Positions 45,761-54,452 of a stretch of 64,000 bases of DNA are shown in pieces. A model generated the notes under the pieces. It was not told where the DNA came from. It saw nothing but the letters and a program-made list of their open reading frames with translations, and ran no database searches. A program made the position numbers and the translations under genes. The stretch is from the NCBI RefSeq assembly GCF_002261475.1, contig NZ_NEVN01000006.1, positions 1 to 64,000 on the forward strand, read 5' to 3'. The DNA comes from Bordetella genomosp. 5. Lineage in GTDB: Bacteria; Pseudomonadota; Gammaproteobacteria; Burkholderiales; Burkholderiaceae_B. The stretch's first letter is position 1, and every line of letters begins with the position of its first letter.

Positions 45761-46061
45761 GTCATTTCCTGATTTACCTGAGACCGGGCTGAAAGCTTAC
45801 CCGCAAGCCTGCGTCGGCGGCGTGAAAATAACGCGGAAAAACAGGGCTTTTTGTGGCGTGTACGGCACACACGGAGGCGCTCGCGGCGGGCGACTCGCAG
45901 GTCGATTAATCGTTGCGTGCGCAAATGGCGCGATCTTGACGTGATCCGGCACTAAATTTCGGAAAACGCGTGTCAAGCCGCGGTCGGCGGGCGCACGAGG
46001 AGCACGGGCGGCCGGCCGCAGCGGCGGCAGGCCGGGGCGCGCGGCCAGGGCTGCTATGATG
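45761..46061. other. Intergenic region before the repair operon
   Basis: About 300 bases without a gene. It contains the promoter of the Nif11-like gene (minus), an A/T-enriched stretch at 45820-45860, and the upstream side of the repair operon promoter. TATGAT (46055-46060) is a plausible -10 for the latter, directly before the LexA-like palindrome. Confidence 0.4.
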
Positions 46062-46077
46062 CTGGATGGATATCCAG
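46062..46077. promoter_or_regulatory. LexA-like SOS operator candidate
   Basis: CTGGAT-GGAT-ATCCAG (46062-46077) is a perfect 6-base inverted repeat with the CTG-N10-CAG spacing of LexA boxes. The preferred LexA half-site is CTGT, so one base per half differs. It overlaps the expected transcription start (TATGAT at 46055-46060) and lies 29 bases before the nuclease ATG, an operator position suitable for repression of a DNA repair operon. Confidence 0.5.
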
Positions 46078-46105
46078 TCAGGGGCCGGTGTGGCGCCCGC
46101 CATGG

Positions 46106-47887
46106 ATGGATGCCCCGGATCCCGTTGCCCGCATGTTCGCCCCGCACCGTTACTACTATCTGCACAATTTTCAGCAGGCGCTGGACTGGCTGGCCGCGCG
46201 CTACGACGATCTGTTCGCGCCGGCCGAGCGGGCCTTCGTGCACGACTTCGCCCGCTTGCCGCAGGCCTCGCGCGCGCTCGCGGTGCGCCTGCTGATGCGC
46301 ACGCGCCGTGTCTATCGAGCCGAGTGTCTGCACTACGAAGAAATCGGCTGCATCCCCACCGCGGCCGCGCCGTTGCTGGCCTTGGGCTGGTTGCAGGCCG
46401 ATCCGGCGCTCGACTGGACCGAGTGGGCCGCGCTGCATACCAAAGACGAACTCGCGCGGCGCTATCCGCAGGCCGGCGCGCGCGCGTCGTGGCGCAAGGC
46501 GGAGCTCCTGGCCACGCTGCGTGAGCACCTGGGCGGCGCGGACGTACGTGCCTGCAGCGCGTGGGGCGCGGGGCCGGACGAGGCCATCTGGTCCGTCGAG
46601 ATCGGCGCGCTCGCCGAGCGCCTGCGCCTGATGTTCTTCGGCAATCTGCATCAGAGCTGGTCGGAGTTCGTGCTCGCCGACCTCGGTGTTTTTCAGTATG
46701 AACCGGTGGCGCTCGACAGCCATACACGCGCCTTTCCGCATGCGCGCGCCATCGATACCTACCTGGCCCTGCACGCCGTACGCGAGCGGCTGGACAGCGC
46801 GACGCCCGATGAGGCGCCGGCCCTGCACGCGGAGATCGAAGCCTGCGCCAGCGAGGTGCCGTGGCTCGCGCGCCGCCAGGCCAAGGTGTGGTTCCGCCTG
46901 GGGCAGTGGTGCGAACGGGCAGGGGCCTGGGACGCCGCCGAGGCGGCCTATCGCGCGTCGCGCCATCCGGGCGCACGCCAGCGCCTGATACGCGTGATCG
47001 AGCGGCAGGCGCGTTATGAAGACGCGCATGCGCTCGCCCGCGACACCCTCTCCGCGCCCGGCAGCGAAGCCGAGCTGCAGCTGGTAGCGCGCATGTTGCC
47101 GCGGCTGGCCCGCCATGCCGGCCTGCCCGCGCCGGCGCCCACGCGACGCGCCACGACGGCGCCATTCGAGCTGGTGTTGCCGCGCCCGGAGCCGGCACGG
47201 CGTGTCGAGTTCGTGGTGCGCGATCACCTCGGCACCAGCGAAGCGCCGGCGTATTACGTCGAAAACGGCCTGATCAATTCGCTGTTCGGGCTGTTGTGCT
47301 GGCGCGCGATCTTCGAGCCGGTGTCCGGCGCGTTCTTCCATCCGTTTCAGCGCGGCCCGGCCGATCTGCACGATGCCGGCTTTCGCGCGCGCCGCGCGGC
47401 CGCCTTCGATGCCTGCCTGGGCGCACTGGCCGACGGCACGCACCGCGAGCGCATTCTCGCGTGCTACGAAGCCAAGGCCGGGGTGCAGTCGCCGTTCGTT
47501 TTCTGGGGCATGCTGAGCCGCGACCTGCTCGAGGCCGCGCTCGCGTGCATCGCACCCGAGCATCTCGCGCTGTGGTTCGCGCGCCTGCTCGACGACATCG
47601 AGACCAATCGTTCCGGCCTGCCGGATCTGGTGCGGTTCTGGCCCGCCGAGGCGCGCTACGAACTGATCGAGGTGAAAGGCCCGGGCGACCGCCTGCAGGA
47701 CAACCAGGTGCGCTGGCTGGCCTATGCGGCGCGGCATGGCTTGCCGGTGCGGGTGTGTCATGTGCGCTGGGACGAAACGCTGGCGAGCGCGCAGGCGAGC
47801 GGCACGATCTCGCCCACGGCCGTGGCGCTGGTCGCCACCCCGCCGGACGGCACGCCACCAAACGAGCCTCTGCAGGAGGCCGCATGA
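46106..47887 (+). CDS. FAN1-like VRR-NUC domain nuclease
   Basis: A 593-residue protein with the bacterial FAN1 layout. An N-terminal SAP/helical region opens with RYYYLHNFQQALDWLAARYDDLF, a TPR-like helical middle follows (about 180-370, WFRLGQWCERAGAWDAAEAAYRAS), and the C-terminal VRR-NUC nuclease domain is about 460-570. The PD-(D/E)XK site is visible as GLPDLVRF (Asp507) and LIEVKGPGDRLQDNQ (Glu522, Lys524). FAN1 is a structure-specific nuclease for interstrand crosslink repair. GTG 46088, ATG 46106 and ATG 46133 are all possible starts, none with a good Shine-Dalgarno. Its stop overlaps the helicase start (ATGA), so the two are expressed together. Confidence 0.92.
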   Translation: MDAPDPVARMFAPHRYYYLHNFQQALDWLAARYDDLFAPAERAFVHDFARLPQASRALAVRLLMRTRRVYRAECLHYEEIGCIPTAAAPLLALGWLQADPALDWTEWAALHTKDELARRYPQAGARASWRKAELLATLREHLGGADVRACSAWGAGPDEAIWSVEIGALAERLRLMFFGNLHQSWSEFVLADLGVFQYEPVALDSHTRAFPHARAIDTYLALHAVRERLDSATPDEAPALHAEIEACASEVPWLARRQAKVWFRLGQWCERAGAWDAAEAAYRASRHPGARQRLIRVIERQARYEDAHALARDTLSAPGSEAELQLVARMLPRLARHAGLPAPAPTRRATTAPFELVLPRPEPARRVEFVVRDHLGTSEAPAYYVENGLINSLFGLLCWRAIFEPVSGAFFHPFQRGPADLHDAGFRARRAAAFDACLGALADGTHRERILACYEAKAGVQSPFVFWGMLSRDLLEAALACIAPEHLALWFARLLDDIETNRSGLPDLVRFWPAEARYELIEVKGPGDRLQDNQVRWLAYAARHGLPVRVCHVRWDETLASAQASGTISPTAVALVATPPDGTPPNEPLQEAA

Positions 47888-50175
47888 ATCTCGACGTGGC
47901 GGTGCGCACGCTGTGCGATTTCACCGCGCGCGCGGGCGATCTGGATTCCCGCTTCACGCCGGCGCCCACCGCGCTCGAAGGCATGGCGGGCCACGCCGTC
48001 ATCGCGGCGCGGCGGGGAGCGGCGTTCGAACATGAGGTCCGGCTCGGCGCCACCCATGCCGGCCTGACGGTGCGCGGCCGCGCCGATGGCTTCGATGCCG
48101 AGGCCCGGCGCGTCGAAGAAGTGAAGACCTATCGCGGCGATCTGGCCAGCCTGCGGGCCAATCAGCGCGCCCTGCATCGAGCTCAGGCCCGGGTCTACGG
48201 TCATATGCTGTGCGAGTCGCGCGGGCTGGAGCGGATCACCGTCGCGGTGGTGTATTTCAATCTCGATACCGAGCTCGAGACGGCCGAGGCCGAGACCCTC
48301 ACGGCCGCCGAGCTGCAGGCGGTGTTTGCCGATCTCTGCACCCGCTATGCCGAGTGGGCCGCGCGCGAACGGGCCCACCGGCTCGCCCGCGACGCGGCCT
48401 TCGAGTCTCTGGCGTTTCCGTACGGCGCGATGCGGGCGGGGCAGCGTCAGCTCGCCGTGGCCGTGTATCGCGCGGCGCGCGACGGGCATCCGGTGATGGC
48501 GCAGGCGCCCACCGGGGTCGGCAAGACCCTCGGCACGCTGTTTCCGCTGCTCAAGGCCTGCGCGGCGCAGGGGCTGGACAAGGTGTTTTTCCTGTCGGCC
48601 AAGGGGCCCGGTCATGCGCTCGCGCTCGATGCGCTGGCGCAACTGCGCGCGGGCCGCGACGCGCCCTTGCCGCTGCGCGTGGTCGAGCTGGTGGCGCGCG
48701 ACAAGGCCTGCGTGCATCCCGACCGCGCCTGTCACGGCGACGCGTGCCCGCGCGCCCGCGGCTTCTACGACCGCCTGCCGGGTGCGCGCGCGCAGGCCCT
48801 CGCGGCGCCCGACGCCACGCTGGACCGCGCCGCGGTGCGCGCGGCGGCCGACGCGCACGAGGTGTGTCCGTACTACCTGGCGCAGGAGCTCGCGCGCTGG
48901 GCCGATGTGGTCGTGGGCGACTACAACTACTGGTTCGATTCGAGCGCCATGTTGTATGCCCTCACGCAGGTGCATCAATGGCGCGTGGCCGTGGCGGTCG
49001 ACGAGGCGCACAATCTGCTCGAGCGGGCCCGCCGCATGTACAGCGCGTCGCTGTCGATGGGCGCCGTGCGGGCGGCCCGCGGCCTGGCGCCGGCGGCGCT
49101 GCGCAAGCCGCTCGACGGCCTGCTGCGTTCGTGGCGCGCGGTGCTCAAGAAGCAGGAGGGCGATTACGCGGCGCACGAGATGGTGCCGGGCAATCTGCGC
49201 GAGGCGGTCCAGCGCGCGGCGACGGCCTTCGCCGATCACTACGCCAGCGGCCCCGCCGCGCCCGACGACCCGCTGCTGGGCCTGTACTTCGCGCTGCTGC
49301 AATTCGGCCGGCTGGCGGAAAGCTTCGGCAGTCATGCCCTGTTCGACATGACGCGCCACACGCGCGGCCTGGAGTACGGCAAGCCGGATTCGGACGCCTG
49401 CATCCGCAACGTCGTGCCGGCCCCGTACCTCGCGGCCCGTCACGCGGCGGCGCGCAGCACGGTGCTGTTTTCGGGCACGTTCAGCCCGGCCGGCTTCTAT
49501 CTCGATACGCTGGGCCTGCCGCCCGCCACCACCTGGCTCGATGTGGAGGCGCCGTTTTCCGCCGAGCAACTGCGCGTGCGTGTCGTGGGCGACGTGTCGA
49601 CGCGCTGGCGCGACCGGGCCGGCTCGCTCGAGCCGATCGCCGATCTCATCGCCGCGCAGTATGCCGAGCAGCCGGGCAACTATCTCGGTTTTCTGAGCAG
49701 CTTCGATTATCTGGCGCAGGTCACGGCGCTGATGCGCCAGCGTCATCCGCAGGTGCCCGTGTGGGAGCAGTCGCCCGGCATGGACGAGGCCGCGCGCGCG
49801 GCATTCCTCGCGCGCTTCACCGAGTCGGGGCGGGGCGTGGGATTCGCCGTGCTGGGCGGCGCCTTTGCCGAGGGGGTCGACCTGCCGGGCCGCAGGCTCA
49901 TCGGCGCCTTCGTCGCCACGCTGGGCCTGCCGCAGGTCAACCCGGTCAACGAGCAGATCATGGCCACGATGCGTGCGCGCTTCGGCGACGACGCGGCCTA
50001 CGACTACACCTATCTCTATCCGGGCCTGCAGAAGGTGGTGCAGGCGGCCGGCCGCGTGATCCGCAGCGAGACCGATACCGGCACCGTGCATCTGATCGAC
50101 GATCGCTTCCGCCGGCACAAGGTGCGCGCGCTCCTGCCGGGCTGGTGGCGCGTGACCGAGATGCGGGCGCGCTAG
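47884..50175 (+). CDS. PD-(D/E)XK nuclease fused to an XPD/DinG-type iron-sulfur helicase
   Basis: A 763-residue fusion. Residues about 1-165 form a RecB/Cas4-like PD-(D/E)XK nuclease (Asp68 in GRADGFD, Glu79 and Lys81 in EEVKTY). The superfamily 2 helicase follows: Walker A QAPTGVGKT (Lys213), the iron-sulfur cluster cysteines Cys275, Cys282, Cys287 and Cys327, the DEAH box at 372-375 (VDEAHNLLERARRMY), and helicase motifs V-VI near the end (GGAFAEGVDLPG; QAAGRVIRSETDTG). It should unwind DNA 5'-3' with an attached exonuclease activity. Translationally coupled to the FAN1-like nuclease, suggesting joint processing of crosslinks or stalled forks. Its stop codon overlaps that of the convergent LysR gene. 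Confidence 0.93.
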   Translation: MNLDVAVRTLCDFTARAGDLDSRFTPAPTALEGMAGHAVIAARRGAAFEHEVRLGATHAGLTVRGRADGFDAEARRVEEVKTYRGDLASLRANQRALHRAQARVYGHMLCESRGLERITVAVVYFNLDTELETAEAETLTAAELQAVFADLCTRYAEWAARERAHRLARDAAFESLAFPYGAMRAGQRQLAVAVYRAARDGHPVMAQAPTGVGKTLGTLFPLLKACAAQGLDKVFFLSAKGPGHALALDALAQLRAGRDAPLPLRVVELVARDKACVHPDRACHGDACPRARGFYDRLPGARAQALAAPDATLDRAAVRAAADAHEVCPYYLAQELARWADVVVGDYNYWFDSSAMLYALTQVHQWRVAVAVDEAHNLLERARRMYSASLSMGAVRAARGLAPAALRKPLDGLLRSWRAVLKKQEGDYAAHEMVPGNLREAVQRAATAFADHYASGPAAPDDPLLGLYFALLQFGRLAESFGSHALFDMTRHTRGLEYGKPDSDACIRNVVPAPYLAARHAAARSTVLFSGTFSPAGFYLDTLGLPPATTWLDVEAPFSAEQLRVRVVGDVSTRWRDRAGSLEPIADLIAAQYAEQPGNYLGFLSSFDYLAQVTALMRQRHPQVPVWEQSPGMDEAARAAFLARFTESGRGVGFAVLGGAFAEGVDLPGRRLIGAFVATLGLPQVNPVNEQIMATMRARFGDDAAYDYTYLYPGLQKVVQAAGRVIRSETDTGTVHLIDDRFRRHKVRALLPGWWRVTEMRAR

Positions 50176-51032
50176 ACCGTCGTCCAGTCGCCGCGCAATT
50201 CGCTGTCGATCAGGATCTGCAGCAGCGTTTCGGCGGGGCGGCTCAGGTGGGGCGCACCGACCGCCACGTAGTCCACGTCGGGCAGCGCGGGCAGGGCAGC
50301 GGCGTTCACCGGCGGCGCCAGTCCGCGGCCGGTCATGAACTGCGGCCTGACGGTCAGGCCCAGGCCGCCGCGCGCGGCAGCGCTGCTGCCGGCCAGCGAG
50401 CTGCTGGTACAGACGATGCGCCAGCTCGCGCCCGCGACGGCCAGCGCGTCGAGCACCACGGCGCGCGTGATGCTGGGCTCGGCGGCGAGCACCAGCGGCA
50501 GCGGCTGACGCAGATCGACCTCGGTGCCGGCCCGCGCGATCCATTGCAGATGGCTCGTGAAGAGCCGCGTGCCGCGCGCCTCGCCTTTGCGCCGCTTGCA
50601 GACCAGCAGATCGATGGCGCCGCCATCGAGCAGCTCGTGCAGCCGGCCGGTCATCGCGATGGTGATCTGCAGCTCCACGTCGGGGTGGGCGTTACGAAAG
50701 GCCGCGAGAATCGCGGGCAGCGGGCCCAGCGCGATGTCGTCCGAGCAGCCCAGCCTGACGCGGCCGCGCAGCCGCGGCGAGCGGAACTGCGATTCGGCAT
50801 GCGCCATGGCCTCGAGAATATGGCGGGCATGCGCCAGCATGGCCTCGCCGTCGGACGTGAGCGCAACGGCATGCGTGTCGCGCGTGAGCAGGCGACGCCC
50901 GACCGTTTCTTCGAGGCGCCGGATGTGTTCGCTGACGGTGGACTGGGTCAGCCCCAGCTCGCGGCCCGCCTGAGAAAAGCCCTGGACGGACGCGACGGTG
51001 GCGAAGGTATGAAGCCAGACGGGATTGAGCAT
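50172..51032 (-). CDS. LysR family transcriptional regulator
   Basis: A 286-residue LysR regulator. HTH at 1-65 (WLHTFATVASVQGFSQAGRELGLTQSTVSEHIRRLEETVGRRLLTRD), effector domain from about 92 (VRLGCSDDIALGPLPAILAAFRNAHPDVEL). Divergent from an MFS drug exporter, with a clear LysR box 19 bases upstream of its own start, so it probably controls itself and the exporter. Its TAG stop (50174-50172) and the helicase TAG (50173-50175) interlock in a single CTAG. Confidence 0.93.
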   Translation of the reverse strand: MLNPVWLHTFATVASVQGFSQAGRELGLTQSTVSEHIRRLEETVGRRLLTRDTHAVALTSDGEAMLAHARHILEAMAHAESQFRSPRLRGRVRLGCSDDIALGPLPAILAAFRNAHPDVELQITIAMTGRLHELLDGGAIDLLVCKRRKGEARGTRLFTSHLQWIARAGTEVDLRQPLPLVLAAEPSITRAVVLDALAVAGASWRIVCTSSSLAGSSAAARGGLGLTVRPQFMTGRGLAPPVNAAALPALPDVDYVAVGAPHLSRPAETLLQILIDSELRGDWTTV

Positions 51033-51050
51033 GGGCAGGCCGGCCGTGCT

Positions 51051-51067
51051 TATCGAAAAAATCGATA
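51051..51067. promoter_or_regulatory. LysR box between lysR and the MFS exporter
   Basis: TATCGA (51051-51056), AAAAA, TCGATA (51062-51067): a perfect inverted repeat containing T-N11-A (51053-51065). It is 19 bases from the LysR start and 172 bases from the MFS start. It is the only AT-rich palindrome in this region and the best binding site candidate. Confidence 0.7.
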
Positions 51068-51238
51068 GCAGTGAGCGCGCTGAGTGGGGTTCACGATAGG
51101 CACCAGCTTACTAGAATGCTTCCATCGTGTCCCGAACCAGGCCGGTCCGCCCCGGATGAAGCGATTTCATGCGGCGCGCGGCGGGCAGGCCGGCTTGTCG
51201 GGCACCTCCCGCAAAGCCCTGAAAGAAAAGCCGTTTTT

Positions 51239-52612
51239 ATGCCGAAGTCATCCGCCCACACCGCCATGCTATGGACCGTAGCCGGCGGTTTTTTCATGCA
51301 GGCGCTCGATACCACCATCGTCAACACCGCCTTGCCTTCGATTGCCCGCAGTCTGGGCGTGTCGGCGCTCGAGATGCATCCGGTGGTGGTTGCCTACACC
51401 CTCACGATGGCGCTGCTGACGCCCGCGTCGGGTTGGCTCTCCGACCGTTTCGGATCGCGCCGCGTCTACTTCGTTTCCATCCTGCTGTTCGTGCTCGGCT
51501 CGATCTTCTGTGCCGCCGCGCAGTCGCTGCCGCAACTGGTGGCCGCGCGCGTGGTGCAGGGCGTGGGCGGCGCGATGCTGCTGCCGGTGGGGCGTCTGGC
51601 GGTGTTGCGCACGGTGCGCGGCGAGGCCTACGTGGCGGCGCTCGCGATGATCTCGATCGCGGGGCAGGTGGGTCCGATTCTGGGGCCCACGCTGGGCGGC
51701 TGGTTCGTGCAGTCGATGACCTGGCACGCCATCTTCCTGATCAACGTGCCGGTCGGCATCCTCGGTCTGATCGGCGTCTGGAAGTTCATGCCCGACGACA
51801 GCCTGCCCGAAGCCCCGCGCTTCGACTGGGTGGGCGGCGGTCTGCTGTCGCTCTGCATGGTGTCGTTCTCGCTGGCCCTCGAGAGCCCGGTCCAGTCGAA
51901 TCGCCTGCTGGTCTCGGGCACGCTGGTCGCCGTCAGCATCCTCGCGGTGTGCGCCTACGTGGCGCATGCCCGCCGCCGCCCCGATCCGCTGTTCCGCCTG
52001 AGTCTGTTCCAGACGCCCAACTTCAGCGTGGGCCTGCTCGGCAACCTGGTCTGTCGCGTGGGCTCGAGCGCGGTGCCGTTTCTGCTGCCGCTCTTGATGC
52101 AGCTGCAGCTGGGCTACAGCCCGCTGCATTCGGGCCTGATGCTGTTGCCGGCGGCGATCGCGGGCACCTTCGCCAAGGGCTGGATCGCGCCGCTGCTGCG
52201 CCGCCACGGCTACAGCGCGTTCCTGGTCTGGAACACGGTGATCGTCGGTGCATCGATCGTGGCGTTCGCCACGTTCTCGGCCGTGACGCCGCTGTGGATC
52301 GAGATCCTGGTGATGTGTGTGTTCGGCGCCAGCAACTCGATGCAGTTCGCCGCCATGAACGGCGTCACGCTCAAGGAGCTCTCGCCGCGCGACGCGGGCA
52401 GCGGCAACAGCCTGTTCTCGATGGTGCAGATGCTGGCCATGGGCCTGGGCGTGTCGATCGGCGGCGGCCTCGTGTCGCTCTTTGCCGCCGGCGGCGACGC
52501 GGGCCACGCCTTCCGCATCGCGTTCGTGGTGGTCGGGATGGTCACGCTGGCCTCGGCCCTGGTGTTCCGCCGCATCGATGTGCCGGGCGCCCCGCAGCCC
52601 CAGCCCGCCTGA
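51239..52612 (+). CDS. MFS drug exporter of the DHA2 (EmrB/QacA) type
   Basis: A 457-residue major facilitator with 12-14 spans. Motif D1-like start (GGFFMQALDTTIVNTALPSIARSLG, the DHA2 signature LDxTIVNVALP), motif A GWLSDRFGSRRVYFVS, and motif C GQVGPILGPTLGGWFVQS characteristic of drug:H+ antiporters. Sequence style is close to MdtD. Expected to expel toxic organic compounds across the inner membrane. The ATG at 51239 is taken because the membrane domain begins directly after it. Divergent from a LysR regulator, which probably governs it. No membrane-fusion partner (EmrA) is adjacent. Confidence 0.92.
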   Translation: MPKSSAHTAMLWTVAGGFFMQALDTTIVNTALPSIARSLGVSALEMHPVVVAYTLTMALLTPASGWLSDRFGSRRVYFVSILLFVLGSIFCAAAQSLPQLVAARVVQGVGGAMLLPVGRLAVLRTVRGEAYVAALAMISIAGQVGPILGPTLGGWFVQSMTWHAIFLINVPVGILGLIGVWKFMPDDSLPEAPRFDWVGGGLLSLCMVSFSLALESPVQSNRLLVSGTLVAVSILAVCAYVAHARRRPDPLFRLSLFQTPNFSVGLLGNLVCRVGSSAVPFLLPLLMQLQLGYSPLHSGLMLLPAAIAGTFAKGWIAPLLRRHGYSAFLVWNTVIVGASIVAFATFSAVTPLWIEILVMCVFGASNSMQFAAMNGVTLKELSPRDAGSGNSLFSMVQMLAMGLGVSIGGGLVSLFAAGGDAGHAFRIAFVVVGMVTLASALVFRRIDVPGAPQPQPA

Positions 52613-52623
52613 GCGCGGGCCGC

Positions 52624-53238
52624 TCAGCCCAGATCGGTCGGCAGGTCCACGTCGCGCAGCACGCCGGGATCGCCGACCTCGATCTCATGCGCGCGGTGGC
52701 GCGCCAGCACGCCACGGGCGCCGGTATCGCCGCTCAGCGCGGCAAGCTCCGGCCACAGCGACCTGGCGAAGCGCACCGGATGGCCCCTGCGTCCGGCGTG
52801 AACGGGCGCGACGATGAGGTGGGCCGCGTCGGCGCGGGCCACGCTCAGCAGGGTCTGCGGCGCAATCCAGGGCATGTCCGCGAGCGCGACCACGGCGTGG
52901 CTCGCCTGCGGCGCATGGGCCAGCAGCCACGCCGCCGCCGCGGCCAATGTGGCGCCCATGCCGGCTTCGACCGGCGGCGCCGCGGCGACGGTGCAGCCCG
53001 ACGCGGCCAACTGAGCCGACAGCAGCGCGTCGTCGGCGGCTACCATCGCCAACACCTGCCCGGTGGCCTCGCGCAGGCGCAGGGCGCTCTGCACGGCGAC
53101 CGTCTGCCCGCTGGGCAGCGGGGCCTGCAATTTATGGGTGGCCCCGCCGGCCTGGCGATAGCGCGAGCCCGCACCGGCGGCAAGCAGTATGCCAACACAG
53201 GCGGAGAGGTCTGGGGTATACACAGGGTTGGAAGGCAT
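52624..53238 (-). CDS. MobA-like NTP transferase (MocA-type molybdenum cofactor cytidylyltransferase)
   Basis: A 204-residue nucleotidyltransferase. The nucleotide-binding signature ILLAAGAGSRYRQAGGATHKL is at about 17-37, VALADMPWIAP carries the metal-binding aspartate (near 118), and APVHAGRRGHPVRFARSLWPELAALSGDTGARGVL is typical of MocA/MobA-related enzymes. MocA adds CMP to molybdopterin-Mo to make the cytosine dinucleotide form used by xanthine-oxidase-family hydroxylases. It is divergent from xdhC, and a molybdenum hydroxylase pair lies 8-11 kb away in this window. Length (about 200) matches the family. Confidence 0.88.
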   Translation of the reverse strand: MPSNPVYTPDLSACVGILLAAGAGSRYRQAGGATHKLQAPLPSGQTVAVQSALRLREATGQVLAMVAADDALLSAQLAASGCTVAAAPPVEAGMGATLAAAAAWLLAHAPQASHAVVALADMPWIAPQTLLSVARADAAHLIVAPVHAGRRGHPVRFARSLWPELAALSGDTGARGVLARHRAHEIEVGDPGVLRDVDLPTDLG

Positions 53239-53361
53239 GGCGTGCCGGATCGCGGGGCAGGGGCCTCAGTATAGAGAGGCGGCGCGGGCGCGCGGCTTGC
53301 TCATGCGGGTCTTGCCTGCCTCTGGCCTGCCTTTCGCCTGGTTATTTACTGCTGATCGCTC

Positions 53362-54372
53362 ATGAATGCTCTCGACCTCGATGTATTGCGTCACGCCCGT
53401 GACTGGCTCGCCGCCGGCCACACGGTGCACCTCCTCACCGTTGCGCAGACCTGGGGCTCCGCGCCGCGCCAGGCGGGCGCCACGCTGGTGGTGCGCGGCG
53501 ATGGCGTCGCCTGTGGCTCGGTGTCGGGCGGATGCATCGAAGACGATGTGATGCAGCGCGCGCGCGAGGGCCGTCTGCCGGCGGTGCCGGAGCGTCTGAC
53601 CTACGGCGTCACGAGCGACGAGGCCGCGCAGTTCGGCTTGCCGTGCGGCGGCACCTTGCGGCTGGTGGTCGAACCGCTCGCCGACGGCGCGTGGATCGAG
53701 CACGTGCTCGCGGAGGTGGCCGAGCATCGACTCGTGCGGCGCACGCTGGACCTGCGCACCGGCGCGATGACGCTGGCGCCGGCCGAGCCGATCGACGGTC
53801 CCGATTTCGACGGCACGGTGCTGCGCGCGGTGTATGGGCCGCGCTGGCGCCTGCTCATCATCGGCGCCAATGCCACGGCGCAGGTGCTCGCGCCCCTGGC
53901 AGCGACGCTGGATTTCGATGTGCTGGTCTGTGATCCGCGGCCCGAGGCGCGCGCCGTCTGGCACTGCGACGCGGCGCGCTATGTCGACGGCATGCCGGAC
54001 GACGCGGTGCTCGAGATCGGCACCGACGCGCGCACGGCGATCGTCGCGGTCACCCACGATCCCAAGCTGGACGACATGGCGTTGATGGAGGCGCTGCGCT
54101 CGCCCGCGTTCTATGTGGGTGCGTTGGGCTCGCGTGGCAATCAGGCCAAGCGCCGCGAACGCCTGCGCCTGCTCGATCTCACCGACCCCCAGATCGCGCG
54201 GCTGCACGGTCCGATCGGCCTGGATATCGCGAGCCGCACCCCGGCCGAGATCGCGGTGGCGATCGCCGCCGAGCTGGTCTGGGTGCGCAACACGCTCGGC
54301 GCCGAACGCCTGCCGGCGGCGGGCGGGCAGGGCCGCGAGACCCTGACGGCGGGGCGCAAAGCCTGCGACTGA
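53362..54372 (+). CDS. XdhC family molybdenum cofactor insertion/sulfuration chaperone
   Basis: A 336-residue XdhC/CoxI family protein. The N-terminal XdhC_CoxI domain (about 10-110) has VAQTWGSAPRQAGATLVV and GSVSGGCIEDDV, followed by LPCGGTLRLVVE. The C-terminal Rossmann domain (about 175-320) has RLLIIGANATAQVLAPLAATLDFDVLVCDPR and FYVGALGSRGNQAKRRERL. XdhC binds molybdenum cofactor, promotes its sulfuration and delivers it to xanthine-dehydrogenase-family enzymes. Its neighbour MocA makes the cofactor form, so both point to a molybdenum hydroxylase in the same region, the NicB-like pair at 60.5-64 kb being the visible candidate. It is followed by the MarR regulator gene in the same direction. 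Confidence 0.92.
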   Translation: MNALDLDVLRHARDWLAAGHTVHLLTVAQTWGSAPRQAGATLVVRGDGVACGSVSGGCIEDDVMQRAREGRLPAVPERLTYGVTSDEAAQFGLPCGGTLRLVVEPLADGAWIEHVLAEVAEHRLVRRTLDLRTGAMTLAPAEPIDGPDFDGTVLRAVYGPRWRLLIIGANATAQVLAPLAATLDFDVLVCDPRPEARAVWHCDAARYVDGMPDDAVLEIGTDARTAIVAVTHDPKLDDMALMEALRSPAFYVGALGSRGNQAKRRERLRLLDLTDPQIARLHGPIGLDIASRTPAEIAVAIAAELVWVRNTLGAERLPAAGGQGRETLTAGRKACD

Positions 54373-54452
54373 CGCGGAGGGGGTCGGTATACTGCGGCCA
54401 TGTATCGCGCCCATCGTTCCGATGCCCCCATCCCCGCAGGCACAGGCTCATC

